A stretch of DNA of 64,000 nt from PNNG01 sp046291695 (GCA_046291695.1 JBKBSO010000016.1:13561-77560); one strand, 5' to 3'. Counted from the first letter of the stretch, positions 19,298-28,783 are shown. Notes: generated by a model from the sequence alone, not told the origin. Numbers and translations: made by a program.

Positions 19298-21061
19298 ATG
19301 ACAAAAGGAATAGTAACCGGACTCATTGCCAACCTGCTTCGCATTAAAGCCGATGGGGCGGTACGACAAAACGAAATATGCTACCTGCATACCGGGGGCG
19401 ATCAGCTGATGGCCGAAGTCATCAAAATAGAAGGGGAAACCATCTTTGCTCAGGTATACGACAGCACACGAGGTTCCGCTCCCGGCGATGAAGTACATTT
19501 TACCGGGCAGTTGCTTTCTGTAAAACTGGGACCTGGCATGCTCAGCAAAAAATACGACGGCTTACAAACCGATTTAGACGCACTCGAAGGCGTGTTTTTA
19601 AAGCGTGGCCAACGCACCGAGGCTGTTGACACCACACAGGCCTGGCCCATAAACCCTTTGGTTAATGCGGGCGATCAGGTTCGCGCTGGTGACTGGCTGG
19701 CCGAGACCACGGAGAACGGCTTACCGCATCGCATCATGGTACCCTTTGCACTTAAAGGCAAATGGACACTCAACTATATTTGTCCGCCTGGCAACTACCC
19801 GGTTACCCACACCATTGCCCGACTTGAGCAAAATGGAAGGGAGGTAAGCGTTAACATGTTGCAAGATTGGCCTGTTCGCTTGGCCGTAACGGCTTATCAC
19901 GAAAAGTTACGACCGGGCAAGATGATGATAACCGGCGTGCGCACCATCGATACGCTCAACCCCATGCTTGAAGGGGGCACCGGCTTTATCCCCGGCCCTT
20001 TTGGTAGTGGAAAAACGGTATTGCAGCAAGCCATAGCGAGGCAGGCCGATGCCGATATTGTGATTATTGCGGCCTGCGGCGAACGCGCCAACGAGGTGGT
20101 AGAAATTTTTCATGAGTTTCCCCAGCTCGATGACCCCACAACCGGGCGTAAGCTGATGGAGCGCACCATCATCATTGCCAATACCTCCAACATGCCGGTA
20201 GCTGCCCGTGAGGCCAGTGTATACACCTCCATGTCGTTGGCCGAGTATTACCGGAGCATGGGCTTGCGGGTATTGCTCCTGGCCGATTCCACCTCACGCT
20301 GGGCACAAGCCTTACGCGAAATGTCGAACCGGCTCGAAGACTTGCCCGGCCCCGATGCCTTTCCTATGGACCTCAGCGCCACCATTGCCGCCTTTTATGG
20401 TCGAGCCGGCAAAGTAGTGCTCAACAACGGGCAATCGGGTGCCATCACCTTCATCGGCACAGTATCCCCGGCGGGTGGTAACCTCAAGGAGCCAGTAACC
20501 GAGGCCACCAAAAAAGCAGCGCGCTGCTTTTATGCCCTGGCCCAACGACGTGCCGACAGCAAGCGTTATCCGGCCATCGACCCCATCGATAGCTATTCGA
20601 AATACCTCGAATACCCCGAATTTGCTGCCAGCATGGCCGCCATTGATCAAGCCGATTGGATTCAACATGCCATTCAGATCAAAAACATCTTATTACGTGG
20701 ACGTGAAGCTGCCGACCAAATCAACATTTTGGGTGACGATGGGGTACAACCTGAGTTTCACTTGCTGTTTTGGAGGGCCGAGCTGCTCGATTTTGTGCTT
20801 TTGCAGCAGGATGCCTTCGACGATATCGACAAATATTGCCCTACCGAGCGGCAAGCCTACATGACCCGGCTGCTGCTCGACATTTGTACGCGAAATTACC
20901 AATACGGCCATTTTAGCGAGGTACGGCCACACTTCAACGGCATGATCAACGCCTGTAAGCAAATGAACTATTCCCCCTTTGCATCGCCTGCCTTTGAATT
21001 GCAACTCAAAAAGCTCAACGACATGGCCCAACGTTATCTCAACACTGCAAGTCCTGCCTGA
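19298..21061 (+). CDS. atpA: V-type ATPase catalytic subunit A
   Basis: 587 residues from the ATG at 19298, 1 nt after the DUF2764 stop; a TTG 33 nt upstream would lie inside that gene and is not preferred. The Walker A loop GPFGSGKT spans residues 233-240 (Lys239). Walker B-region and catalytic motifs follow (ADIVIIAACGERANEV; LLLADSTSRWAQALREMSNRLEDLPG). The non-homologous region insert typical of A subunits is present before the P-loop. It binds and hydrolyses (or makes) ATP in the A3B3 head. Length and motifs are normal for the family. Confidence 0.97.
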   Translation: MTKGIVTGLIANLLRIKADGAVRQNEICYLHTGGDQLMAEVIKIEGETIFAQVYDSTRGSAPGDEVHFTGQLLSVKLGPGMLSKKYDGLQTDLDALEGVFLKRGQRTEAVDTTQAWPINPLVNAGDQVRAGDWLAETTENGLPHRIMVPFALKGKWTLNYICPPGNYPVTHTIARLEQNGREVSVNMLQDWPVRLAVTAYHEKLRPGKMMITGVRTIDTLNPMLEGGTGFIPGPFGSGKTVLQQAIARQADADIVIIAACGERANEVVEIFHEFPQLDDPTTGRKLMERTIIIANTSNMPVAAREASVYTSMSLAEYYRSMGLRVLLLADSTSRWAQALREMSNRLEDLPGPDAFPMDLSATIAAFYGRAGKVVLNNGQSGAITFIGTVSPAGGNLKEPVTEATKKAARCFYALAQRRADSKRYPAIDPIDSYSKYLEYPEFAASMAAIDQADWIQHAIQIKNILLRGREAADQINILGDDGVQPEFHLLFWRAELLDFVLLQQDAFDDIDKYCPTERQAYMTRLLLDICTRNYQYGHFSEVRPHFNGMINACKQMNYSPFASPAFELQLKKLNDMAQRYLNTASPA

Positions 21062-21063
21062 AC

Positions 21064-22389
21064 ATGGAAAAAACAGCATTCAACCGACATTATACCGAAA
21101 TCACCCACATTACCAAGGCCACCGTAAGCCTGCTAGCCGAGGGGGTGAGCAATGAAGAATTGGCCCTGGTAGATGGCCGATTGGCCCAGGTGGTGCGCTT
21201 ACAAAACGGTACGGTAAGCCTGCAGGTGTTTGCGGGCACCGAGGGCATTTCGAACCAGGCCCGGGTAAGTTTTTTAGGCAGTGCGCCAACTTTGGCCCTT
21301 TCCGAAGCCCTGTTAGGTCGTTTTTTGAACGCCTATGGCGATCCACTGGATGGGCTCGCAGCGCCCCAAGGACACAAAACCGAGATTGGCGGCCCTTCGG
21401 TAAATCCGGTACGCAGGGCGCAGCCCTTTCAACCCATACTTACGGGAATTGCAGGTATTGACTTGAACAATACCTTGCTGGGCGGACAAAAAATTCCTTT
21501 TTTCGCCGATCCCGATCAGCCTTACAACGAAGTCATGGCCACTGTGGCCCTGCGGGCCGATGCCGATGTGATTGTATTGGGGGGTATGGGCTTAACCAAC
21601 GACGACTACATCTACTATCGCCAGCGATTTGAAGAAGCCGGGCTGCTTCACAAGCTGGTAGCCTTTATCAACACCAGCGAAAATCCCGCGGTTGAACGCT
21701 TATTGGTGCCCGATATGGCCTTGAGCACTGCCGAATATTTTGCTGTGGAGCATCACAAAAAGGTATTGGTACTGCTTACCGACATGACCCTCTTTGCCGA
21801 TGCCCTCAGCATAGTGAGCAACCGCATGGATCAAATTCCGTCGAAAGACGCCATGCCCGGTTCTTTGTATTCCGACTTGGCGCGGCTTTACGAAAAAGCG
21901 GTGCAACTGCCTTCGGGGGGTTCCATTACCATCATTGCGGTAACCACGCTGAATCAAGGCGACATTACCCATGCCATCCCCGACAATACCGGTTACATTA
22001 CTGAGGGGCAGCTTTTTTTACGCCATGATTCCGAAACCGGAGAGGTTATCATCGACCCTTTCCGTTCGCTATCGCGGCTGAAACAATTGGTGATTGGCAA
22101 AAAAACGCGCGAAGACCATCCCCAAATTATGAATGCCTGTATCCGTTTATATGCCGATGCGGCAGATGCTCGTGTAAAGCAGGAAAATGGCTTTGACCTC
22201 ACCGATTACGACACTCGGGCCCTCAGCTTTGCCCGTGAATACACCCGCGAATTATTATCCATTCGGGTACAATTACCTATGGATGCTATGCTGAACAAAG
22301 CTTGGGAATTGGTATCGGCTTGGTTTAGCCCCGAAGAAACCGGCATCAAGGCCGATTTGGTAGCTCGATACTGGAAAGGAAAACAATGA
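21064..22389 (+). CDS. atpB: V-type ATPase regulatory subunit B
   Basis: 441 residues. The nucleotide-binding region has GGQKIPFFADPDQPYNEV instead of a true Walker A motif, as expected for the non-catalytic B subunit. Other family stretches include VLLTDMTLFADALSIVSNRMDQIPS and ITHAIPDNTGYITEGQLFL. It alternates with subunit A in the head. It starts 2 nt after subunit A stops and its end overlaps the subunit D start by 4 nt, indicating translational coupling. Confidence 0.97.
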   Translation: MEKTAFNRHYTEITHITKATVSLLAEGVSNEELALVDGRLAQVVRLQNGTVSLQVFAGTEGISNQARVSFLGSAPTLALSEALLGRFLNAYGDPLDGLAAPQGHKTEIGGPSVNPVRRAQPFQPILTGIAGIDLNNTLLGGQKIPFFADPDQPYNEVMATVALRADADVIVLGGMGLTNDDYIYYRQRFEEAGLLHKLVAFINTSENPAVERLLVPDMALSTAEYFAVEHHKKVLVLLTDMTLFADALSIVSNRMDQIPSKDAMPGSLYSDLARLYEKAVQLPSGGSITIIAVTTLNQGDITHAIPDNTGYITEGQLFLRHDSETGEVIIDPFRSLSRLKQLVIGKKTREDHPQIMNACIRLYADAADARVKQENGFDLTDYDTRALSFAREYTRELLSIRVQLPMDAMLNKAWELVSAWFSPEETGIKADLVARYWKGKQ

Positions 22390-22976
22390 GACTGATTCAG
22401 TACACCAAAGTTGCCTTACAACAGTACCAGAAAGCCCTGAAGATTCGGCAGGCAGCTTTGCCGGTAATACGTTCCAAGGAAAGTGCTTTGCGCAATGAAG
22501 TCAAGCAGCAGCAAAAGCAGTTACAGGCTTTAGAAGCCGCATATCTAACGCAGCTCGAAGCAGCAGCCCTGTTGGGCGAACTTTGGCAACACTGGCCCGG
22601 TGGCATGCCGGAACTGAAAGCAATACACACACAGATGCAAAATTTTGCCGGGGTAAAGCTGCAACGATTTCGAGAACTCGAATTGGCCGAAAGCGGCTTA
22701 GACCCGCTACAGCATCCTGCCTGGTATTTTGACGCCTGGTTAAGCTTACGCGCTTTGCTCGAATTACGTGCCCAACTACAGTTAAAGGCCCAAGAAGTAG
22801 CTGCTTTAGAAGCCGAGCGAAAACGCACTACCCAAAAGTTAAACCTTTTTGAAAAGGTGCAAATACCGCATTATGAAGAGGCTATCCGCAAGATCAAGCG
22901 TTACCTCGAAGACGAAGAAAACTTGGGGAAAGCCACCCAAAAAATCATGAAAAAGAAAAAGGAGGCTGCCGCATGA
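22386..22976 (+). CDS. atpD: V-type ATPase central-stalk subunit D
   Basis: 196 residues, almost entirely helical, with two long coiled-coil arms: about 10-65 (KALKIRQAALPVIRSKESALRNEVKQQQKQLQAL) and about 130-190 (RTTQKLNLFEKVQIPHYEEAIRKIKRYLEDEE). The motif FEKVQIP..EAIRKIK is typical of subunit D, the rotor shaft that turns inside the A3B3 head. It overlaps both neighbours by 4 nt (ATGA). No gene for subunit F, the usual partner of D, follows. Confidence 0.93.
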   Translation: MRLIQYTKVALQQYQKALKIRQAALPVIRSKESALRNEVKQQQKQLQALEAAYLTQLEAAALLGELWQHWPGGMPELKAIHTQMQNFAGVKLQRFRELELAESGLDPLQHPAWYFDAWLSLRALLELRAQLQLKAQEVAALEAERKRTTQKLNLFEKVQIPHYEEAIRKIKRYLEDEENLGKATQKIMKKKKEAAA

Positions 22977-24784
22977 TAACCCCCATGCGCAAATACGAGG
23001 TCTTGCTTCATCAAAGCGACTACCCGGCTTTTTTAGAAGCGCTGGCTGAGCTGGGCATTGCGCATGTAGAAACCATTCGTACCGACCTGCCAGAAGCTGC
23101 TGAATATAAAATGCGGCAAATTCAGCATTTTGAGCAGCTCATCGCTTTGCTCGAACAAGCAGATGTAGCAGAAAAAGAAACCGATAGGCAACCGCTTCCA
23201 GCCGATGCTGTAACGCTTGCCCAGCGCATTAATGCTTTGGACAGTCGTTTGCAGGAACTAGAACGTTCACTGCAGCAGCTCCACAAGAAGCACAGCAAAC
23301 TGGCACCTTGGGGCGAGCTACCGCTGCAAGCCCTACAGCAACTGCAAGAAAAAGGGCTGCACTTTCATCTCTTTGTTTGTCCCAAAAGTAGCTTTAAAGC
23401 AGTCTGGGAACAAGATTATTTGCTCGAACACATTTGGGAAAATGATCGGGATATGGGTTTTGTAATCATTTCAGAAGCTGCGGAAATGAGTTTACCCATG
23501 AGTAGTGGCCAACAACTAAGCGCCGAAGACGTGAGCGCCTGGGCCACCGCCCGTCATGAGCAACAGGCCGAACAGCAACAGTTAAAGCAAATGCTGGGGC
23601 GTTGGCGTCATGGAATACCTATGTTGCAAGCCGCACGCGATGCCGAAACCATGGCCTTGCGGTTGTCGCATGTGCATCACCATACCGCTACACCAGCTGG
23701 CAAAAGCCTGCGTTTGTTGGGGATGTTTGTTCCCAAACATAAAATCAAAGCCCTAGAGCAGCTCTTTGAGCGGGCACCACTTGTGTTTCATACCCAAAAA
23801 CCCGGGCCCGACGATGAAGTACCTGTGCTGCTCAACAACCAGCGTTTTAGCCGCTTGTTCCACCCTATTGGCGATTTATTTGCCCTGCCCAGTTACCAGG
23901 AACTTGACCTTACGCCCTTTTTTGCACCCTTCTTTACCCTCTTTTTTGGCATGTGCCTGGGCGATGTTGGCTATGGCTTGCTCATTGTAATAGCGGTATT
24001 GATAGTCCGGCGGAAAGCAGCTTTAGCCCCTTTCAAGCGGATCTTTAGCTTGGCACTCATTTTGGGCAGTGCTGCTGTAGCTTTTGGCTTACTCACAGGC
24101 ACCTTCTTTGGGGCCGAACTTAGCACGATATCAATACCCCTACTGGAACGCTGGAAAATACGCTTTCTGAATACGGATGAATTATTTAACCTATCGCTCA
24201 TTTTAGGCATAGTACAAATCCTCTTTGGCATGTGTCTGCGCATGGTAAATCGGGTACGGATGTATGGCTTTGTATATGGGTTATCGACCCTGGGCTGGAT
24301 TGTGGGCATCCCTGGCTTGCTGCTGCTTGGGCTGAGTGAGGGCTGGAATGCGTTAGCCTACGGACTGCTAGGGGCTGGTTTGGCACTCATCCTGCTCTTT
24401 AATGATCCCGGGAAGCCTCTTTGGCTACAATTTGGCAAAGGTTTATGGGATTTGTACGGTATAACCGGTTTATTTGGCGATGTGCTTTCATACATCCGTC
24501 TGTTTGCCTTAGGCTTGGCCTCAGGCATTTTGGGATTGGTGGTGAACAACATTGCTTTTTCGGTACTCGATGGCCCTCCGGTAATCTCATGGTTGTTTTT
24601 TGTGCTCATCTTGCTTGTAGGGCATGGACTCAACTTCGCTATTTCAACCTTGAGCGCCTTTGTGCATCCGGTGCGTTTAACATTCGTAGAATTTTACAAG
24701 AATGCCGGCTTTTTAGGAGGCGGCAAAGCATACGATCCTTTCCGGAAACCAAAATCCACCACCATTAAAACACATCAACTATGA
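22973..24784 (+). CDS. atpI: V-type ATPase membrane subunit I (a-subunit homologue)
   Basis: 603 residues. The N-terminal half (1-300) is cytosolic and helical; the C-terminal half has about eight membrane segments starting near LTPFFAPFFTLFFGMCLGDVGYGLL. The essential arginine of the ion path is Arg509 in SYIRLFALGLASGILG. Two half-channels between this helix and the K ring carry the ions. It overlaps subunits D and K by 4 nt each. Length is normal for a bacterial V-type I subunit. Confidence 0.96.
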   Translation: MITPMRKYEVLLHQSDYPAFLEALAELGIAHVETIRTDLPEAAEYKMRQIQHFEQLIALLEQADVAEKETDRQPLPADAVTLAQRINALDSRLQELERSLQQLHKKHSKLAPWGELPLQALQQLQEKGLHFHLFVCPKSSFKAVWEQDYLLEHIWENDRDMGFVIISEAAEMSLPMSSGQQLSAEDVSAWATARHEQQAEQQQLKQMLGRWRHGIPMLQAARDAETMALRLSHVHHHTATPAGKSLRLLGMFVPKHKIKALEQLFERAPLVFHTQKPGPDDEVPVLLNNQRFSRLFHPIGDLFALPSYQELDLTPFFAPFFTLFFGMCLGDVGYGLLIVIAVLIVRRKAALAPFKRIFSLALILGSAAVAFGLLTGTFFGAELSTISIPLLERWKIRFLNTDELFNLSLILGIVQILFGMCLRMVNRVRMYGFVYGLSTLGWIVGIPGLLLLGLSEGWNALAYGLLGAGLALILLFNDPGKPLWLQFGKGLWDLYGITGLFGDVLSYIRLFALGLASGILGLVVNNIAFSVLDGPPVISWLFFVLILLVGHGLNFAISTLSAFVHPVRLTFVEFYKNAGFLGGGKAYDPFRKPKSTTIKTHQL

Positions 24785-25236
24785 TTACTGCAGTTACATT
24801 GGCCTACCTTGGCCTGGGCTTAATGCTGGCGCTTTCGGGCGTTGGCAGTGCTATTGGCGTATCTACCGGCGGCAAAGCCACCCTCGGAGCACTCAAAAAG
24901 CGCCCTGAGGCGTTTGGCAATTATATGCTGCTCAGCGCTTTACCCGGCTCTCAGGGTATTTACGGTTTTGCAGGCTTTTTTGTAATCAATGGGCGAATAG
25001 CCGGGCTCGAAGCTATGACGATTTTTCAAGGCGGCATGGTGCTGGCCGCCGGTTTGGCCCTGGGCATTGTGGGCTTATTTTCGGCCATACAGCAAGGGCA
25101 GGTTACAGCCCACGGCATTGAAGGTATTGCCTCGGGTCACGACGTTTTTGGTAAAACCATGGTTTTGGCCGTGTTCCCCGAACTCTACGCCATCGTGGCT
25201 TTTGCCGCTACCTTCCTGATTTCGGCGGGGATTTAA
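24781..25236 (+). CDS. atpK: V-type ATPase rotor-ring subunit K, probably sodium-binding
   Basis: 151 residues with four membrane helices in two hairpins, the duplicated c-subunit form. The ion-carrying carboxylate is Glu134 (FPELYAIVAF). By alignment by eye to Enterococcus hirae NtpK, its sodium ligands Leu61, Thr64, Gln65, Gln110 and Glu139 correspond here to Leu54, Ser57, Gln58, Gln105 and Glu134, and Tyr68 to Tyr61 (ALPGSQGIYGF; IQQGQVTAHGI). The first hairpin lacks a carboxylate, as in NtpK. This points to Na+ rather than H+ coupling. That is an inference; Thr-to-Ser is the only change. Confidence 0.95.
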   Translation: MITAVTLAYLGLGLMLALSGVGSAIGVSTGGKATLGALKKRPEAFGNYMLLSALPGSQGIYGFAGFFVINGRIAGLEAMTIFQGGMVLAAGLALGIVGLFSAIQQGQVTAHGIEGIASGHDVFGKTMVLAVFPELYAIVAFAATFLISAGI

Positions 25237-25244
25237 CCCCAGCA

Positions 25245-25279
25245 GCTACGGTCAGCATCCGACGAAAACAGACCGTAGC
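25245..25279 (+). terminator. Hairpin after the V-ATPase operon
   Basis: Perfect 9-bp arms GCTACGGTC (25245-25253) and GACCGTAGC (25271-25279) with a 17-nt loop, 8 nt after the atpK stop. There is no T-run, so it may protect or mark the transcript end rather than act as a classical intrinsic terminator. Apart from the promoter and operator, nothing else is seen in 25237-25457. Confidence 0.4.
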
Positions 25280-25413
25280 ACTTGGAACGCCATCTACCTG
25301 CCGGTGGCTTTCCGCCTCCATCTCGCAATCTTGCCAAGCAGCTGGGCTCTGTGGCAAGCAAACCATCATCCCAACCCCTTGCGGTTGCCTTTGAGCATTG
25401 CCTTGAAAATATT

Positions 25414-25453
25414 TTTAGATTAGTCTAAATTTAATTTTCGATTGCTATATTTG
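25414..25453 (+). promoter_or_regulatory. Promoter with DtxR/MntR-like operator, TonB receptor gene
   Basis: A perfect -7 box TATATTTG lies at 25446-25453, 4 nt before the ATG at 25458. Upstream, TTTAGATTAGTCTAAA (25414-25429) has perfect 6-bp arms TTTAGA/TCTAAA around TTAG and occupies the place of the -33 element. Its centre TTAGTCTAA matches the core of the DtxR/IdeR iron box (TTAGSCTAA) at 8 of 9 positions. A metal-dependent DtxR-family repressor is the likely reader; this is inferred. Confidence 0.6.
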
Positions 25454-25457
25454 TGCC

Positions 25458-27809
25458 ATGAAAAGGCTGATCGCTTGCTTATTTTTATGTTTTGCCTCGG
25501 GTCAGGTTTCGGCCCAACACCTGCTTGGTCAAGTACTGCATCAGGGAAAAGTCTTGCCTGGTGCCCACATACAGTTAATGCCCAACGCTGGCACCGCCAT
25601 CAGTAATTCAGAGGGCAGGTTCCGGTTTAATGTCAAACCAGGCGAATACCAACTACGTGTAAGTTATCTGGGCTTTGCTACCTATGAGCAAAAACTTCAG
25701 CTACTACAGGGCGATAGCCTACCCTTGCAAATAGAGTTACAAAGCGATCCGTTGGGCCTTAGTCAGGTGGTGGTAAGTGCCAATCGGCAAGCCACCCAAA
25801 GACGTGAGGCTCCTGTACAAGTAGAGGTCATAAACCAACAGTTGATGCAGCGCCTTCAGGCACCGGCTTTGAGCGATGGGCTTAGCTTTAGTGCCGGCGT
25901 ACGCACTGAAAATAACTGCCAGAATTGTGGCTTTTCGGCGGTACGTCTCAACGGGCTGCCCGGCGCTTACAGCCAGATCCTCATCGATGGCCGCCCCGTA
26001 TTTAGTGCCCTCAACGGTGTTTATGGGCTCGATCAGATTCCGGCTTCTATGATCGAGCGCATTGAAGTCGTACGCGGGGGTGGTTCGGTATTGTATGGCG
26101 GCAATGCTGTAGCCGGAACCGTAAACATCATTAGTCGCGAGCCCGTTGATAATGGCTTCAACATTTGGCAGCAAAGTAGCCTCATTGAGGGACGAACCCC
26201 CGAAAACATTACCCAATTCAACATCGATTTGGTGGATGAAAACCAAACGGCAGGCATCAGTTTTTACGGAAGTTTACGCAACAGGGGTTGGCACGACATT
26301 ACCGGAGATGGTTTCAGCGACATTACGCAATTAAATGGGCACCATTTGGGCGCAAATGCTTTTGTAAAACTACATAAGCGCATACAACTCAAAAGCCACT
26401 TTTATAGTCTTGAAGAATTCCGGCGTGGGGGTACTGATTTTGAGCTCGAGCCACACCAAACCGAACTCACTGAACAGCTGCAGCACCGTCTGTTTGGCTT
26501 GCGGAATGACCTGGTTTATCATTCGGCCAATTACCGCCACCGATTTACCCTCTACAATGCCACACAGCATACCCGTCGCCACAGCTATTATGGCGGAGGG
26601 GGACGGGTGCTCCAAGCCGGCGACAGCCTCACAGCAGATGATTTAGCTGCTTTGAATGCTTACGGGAATGCCGAAGATTTATCCGTAATCAGCGGTATCA
26701 ATTGGCACTATTTTGCCGGCAGTGGATTGCAAATTACAGCGGGTACGGAATATTGGTTGAATACTGTTGTGGACCAAATGCCGGGATATGGCCGCATACT
26801 CGATCAGCGATATCGGGTTTGGGGTAATTTTATACAAGCAGAATACGCGCTGAGCGAGCGCTGGAAACTGATGGGCGGTCTGCGGTTCGATCAAGTATAT
26901 ATCGACGGCCGCTATGATCTGGCCAGCGATGCCTTTACGCAAAATCAGTTGTACCCCATGCTTCTCCCTCGTTTGGGTAGTATGTACCAGCTTTCGGCCA
27001 ACTCGCGCTTTCGGTTCAACTATGCACAAGGATACCGTGCACCTCAGGCATTTGATGAAGATTTACATATCGAACTTGTGGGAGGTAGCGCACGATTTGT
27101 ACGCCTGAGCAACCAGTTGGTTCCTGAGCGATCGAACAGCCTAAGTGCCGGTTGGGAATGGGAGCAGAACAAGGGAAAAACCGCTTACAGAAGCAGTATA
27201 GAAGCCTTTTTTACACAGCTCGACAATCCTTTTTTACTGCTCGATGCCGAAGTTTTGCCGGGTGGAATACAAGTCTTAAACAAGGTGAATGGCACGGGTG
27301 CGCGGGTGTATGGCTTAAACTTCAGCCAGCAATTTGTGTTGGAGCCCGGCCACCAACTCGATGCCGGACTCAGCCTGCAGCGCGCCCCGCTCCTGGAGGC
27401 CGAAGAGCTTTGGAGCAGCGAAAATGGCGACAGCATTACAAGCATTACACAGTTATTGCGCACACCCGATTGGTACGGCTTTGTAAGTTATCGCCATAAA
27501 CTTTCCAAAAATTACGTCCTGCAGTCAAATGTACAACTCACAGGCCCCATGTGGGTTGCGCATATGCTCGATCCTGAAACCGCTTACACCGAGCTGGTAC
27601 GCACACCCTCCTTTATCGACCTGTCGCTATTTATAGAACGTCAATGGTTGCTGAGCTCACGTACCCGCTTACAAGCAACAGCAGGCATACAAAACTTGCT
27701 CAACAGCTTCCAGCGCGACCTGGATACCGGTGCTGAGCGCGATGCTTCTTACGTGTACGGCCCCATTCGGCCACGTACTTATGTGATTAGCTTGCGCTTA
27801 ATCAGGTAA
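25458..27809 (+). CDS. TonB-dependent outer-membrane receptor
   Basis: 783 residues. Signal peptide to about residue 21 (FASGQVSAQ), carboxypeptidase-regulatory-like domain at about 22-97 (GQVLHQGKVLPGAHIQL...YLGFATYE), plug domain from about 98, and a 22-strand-type barrel ending in an aromatic-poor final strand (PRTYVISLRLIR). The plug holds a Cys pair, Cys154-Gln-Asn-Cys157, within NNCQNCGFSAVRLNGLPG, and the typical ILIDGRPVFSALNGVYGLDQIP and IERIEVVRGGGSVLYGGNAVAGTVNII segments. It imports a ligand using energy from ExbB/ExbD, which are encoded at 28879-31061. The operator upstream suggests a metal, metallophore or haem ligand; the exact substrate is unknown. It ends 2 bp from the convergent polyprenyl synthase gene. 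Confidence 0.94.
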   Translation: MKRLIACLFLCFASGQVSAQHLLGQVLHQGKVLPGAHIQLMPNAGTAISNSEGRFRFNVKPGEYQLRVSYLGFATYEQKLQLLQGDSLPLQIELQSDPLGLSQVVVSANRQATQRREAPVQVEVINQQLMQRLQAPALSDGLSFSAGVRTENNCQNCGFSAVRLNGLPGAYSQILIDGRPVFSALNGVYGLDQIPASMIERIEVVRGGGSVLYGGNAVAGTVNIISREPVDNGFNIWQQSSLIEGRTPENITQFNIDLVDENQTAGISFYGSLRNRGWHDITGDGFSDITQLNGHHLGANAFVKLHKRIQLKSHFYSLEEFRRGGTDFELEPHQTELTEQLQHRLFGLRNDLVYHSANYRHRFTLYNATQHTRRHSYYGGGGRVLQAGDSLTADDLAALNAYGNAEDLSVISGINWHYFAGSGLQITAGTEYWLNTVVDQMPGYGRILDQRYRVWGNFIQAEYALSERWKLMGGLRFDQVYIDGRYDLASDAFTQNQLYPMLLPRLGSMYQLSANSRFRFNYAQGYRAPQAFDEDLHIELVGGSARFVRLSNQLVPERSNSLSAGWEWEQNKGKTAYRSSIEAFFTQLDNPFLLLDAEVLPGGIQVLNKVNGTGARVYGLNFSQQFVLEPGHQLDAGLSLQRAPLLEAEELWSSENGDSITSITQLLRTPDWYGFVSYRHKLSKNYVLQSNVQLTGPMWVAHMLDPETAYTELVRTPSFIDLSLFIERQWLLSSRTRLQATAGIQNLLNSFQRDLDTGAERDASYVYGPIRPRTYVISLRLIR

Positions 27810-27811
27810 GC

Positions 27812-28783
27812 TTACTTGTTGCGGTTTACCGTAAAGGCCACCAAAGCACGTAAGCTTTCGCGGAACTGATTATCAGGAAAACCATTGAGCAAGTCTTCTG
27901 CCTCTTGCTGTAACTGCTGCATACGCTGGAAGGCATAGGCAATACCTCCGCTTTCATGGATAAAACGTACTACTTCCGCCACCTTGTGTTTGTTGGTGCT
28001 GTGATTCTTAATGATTCCGATGATGCGTTTTTTTTCGGAGCCAGTGGCCTTCGAAAGCGCATGAATAAGCGGTAAGGTCATTTTTTTCTCCTGAATATCC
28101 ACACCACGCGTTTTACCGGTAGGGTCATTGCCCAGGTCGAGCAGGTCGTCTTTGATTTGAAAGGCCAGACCCACTTTTTCTCCAAATTGCCGTGCACGCT
28201 CTACCATTTCGGCTTCCTGGGTCACCGAGGCTACACCCACTGCACAGCAACTGGCAATTAAACTGGCCGTTTTGTTGGATATAATTTCAAAATATACCGC
28301 TTCGGTGATATCGAGCCTGCGCGCCTTTTCAATTTGCAAAAGCTCCCCCTCACTCATGCGCCGCACGGCGTCCGAAGTGATTTCGAGCAGGTGATACTCC
28401 TTATTTTCAAGCGATAGTAATAACCCTTTACTGAGTAAATAATCGCCTACCAACACCGCTATCTTATTTTTCCAAAGCGCATTGATGCTAAAAAAACCGC
28501 GTCGTTCGTAAGCATCATCCACCACATCATCGTGCACCAGGGTGGCTGTATGCAAGAGCTCCACCAAAGCCGCAGCCCGATGGGTCGATTCCGTTACACG
28601 ATCCATCATGCCGGCCGATAAAAACACAAAAAGCGGACGAATTTGCTTGCCTTTGCGCTTAACAATGTAGCGGGTTATCCGGTCGAGCAGTGGCACACGG
28701 CTTTGCATGGCCTGACGGAACTTGTCTTCAAACAACTCCATTTCTACGGCTACCGGCTGCCTGATTTGGTCAAGGGTGTTCAT
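27812..28783 (-). CDS. Polyprenyl diphosphate synthase
   Basis: 323 residues from the ATG at 28783; a longer frame to 28831 would start upstream of the likely -7 box, so it is not used. The first Asp-rich motif is DDVVD (residues 85-89) and the second is KDDLLDLGND (211-220), with KGKQIRP (44-50) in the substrate site. This is the trans-prenyltransferase that adds isopentenyl units to make the C30-C40 side chain of menaquinone. Chain length cannot be fixed by eye. It has its own promoter and is convergent with the TonB receptor. Confidence 0.92.
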   Translation of the reverse strand: MNTLDQIRQPVAVEMELFEDKFRQAMQSRVPLLDRITRYIVKRKGKQIRPLFVFLSAGMMDRVTESTHRAAALVELLHTATLVHDDVVDDAYERRGFFSINALWKNKIAVLVGDYLLSKGLLLSLENKEYHLLEITSDAVRRMSEGELLQIEKARRLDITEAVYFEIISNKTASLIASCCAVGVASVTQEAEMVERARQFGEKVGLAFQIKDDLLDLGNDPTGKTRGVDIQEKKMTLPLIHALSKATGSEKKRIIGIIKNHSTNKHKVAEVVRFIHESGGIAYAFQRMQQLQQEAEDLLNGFPDNQFRESLRALVAFTVNRNK

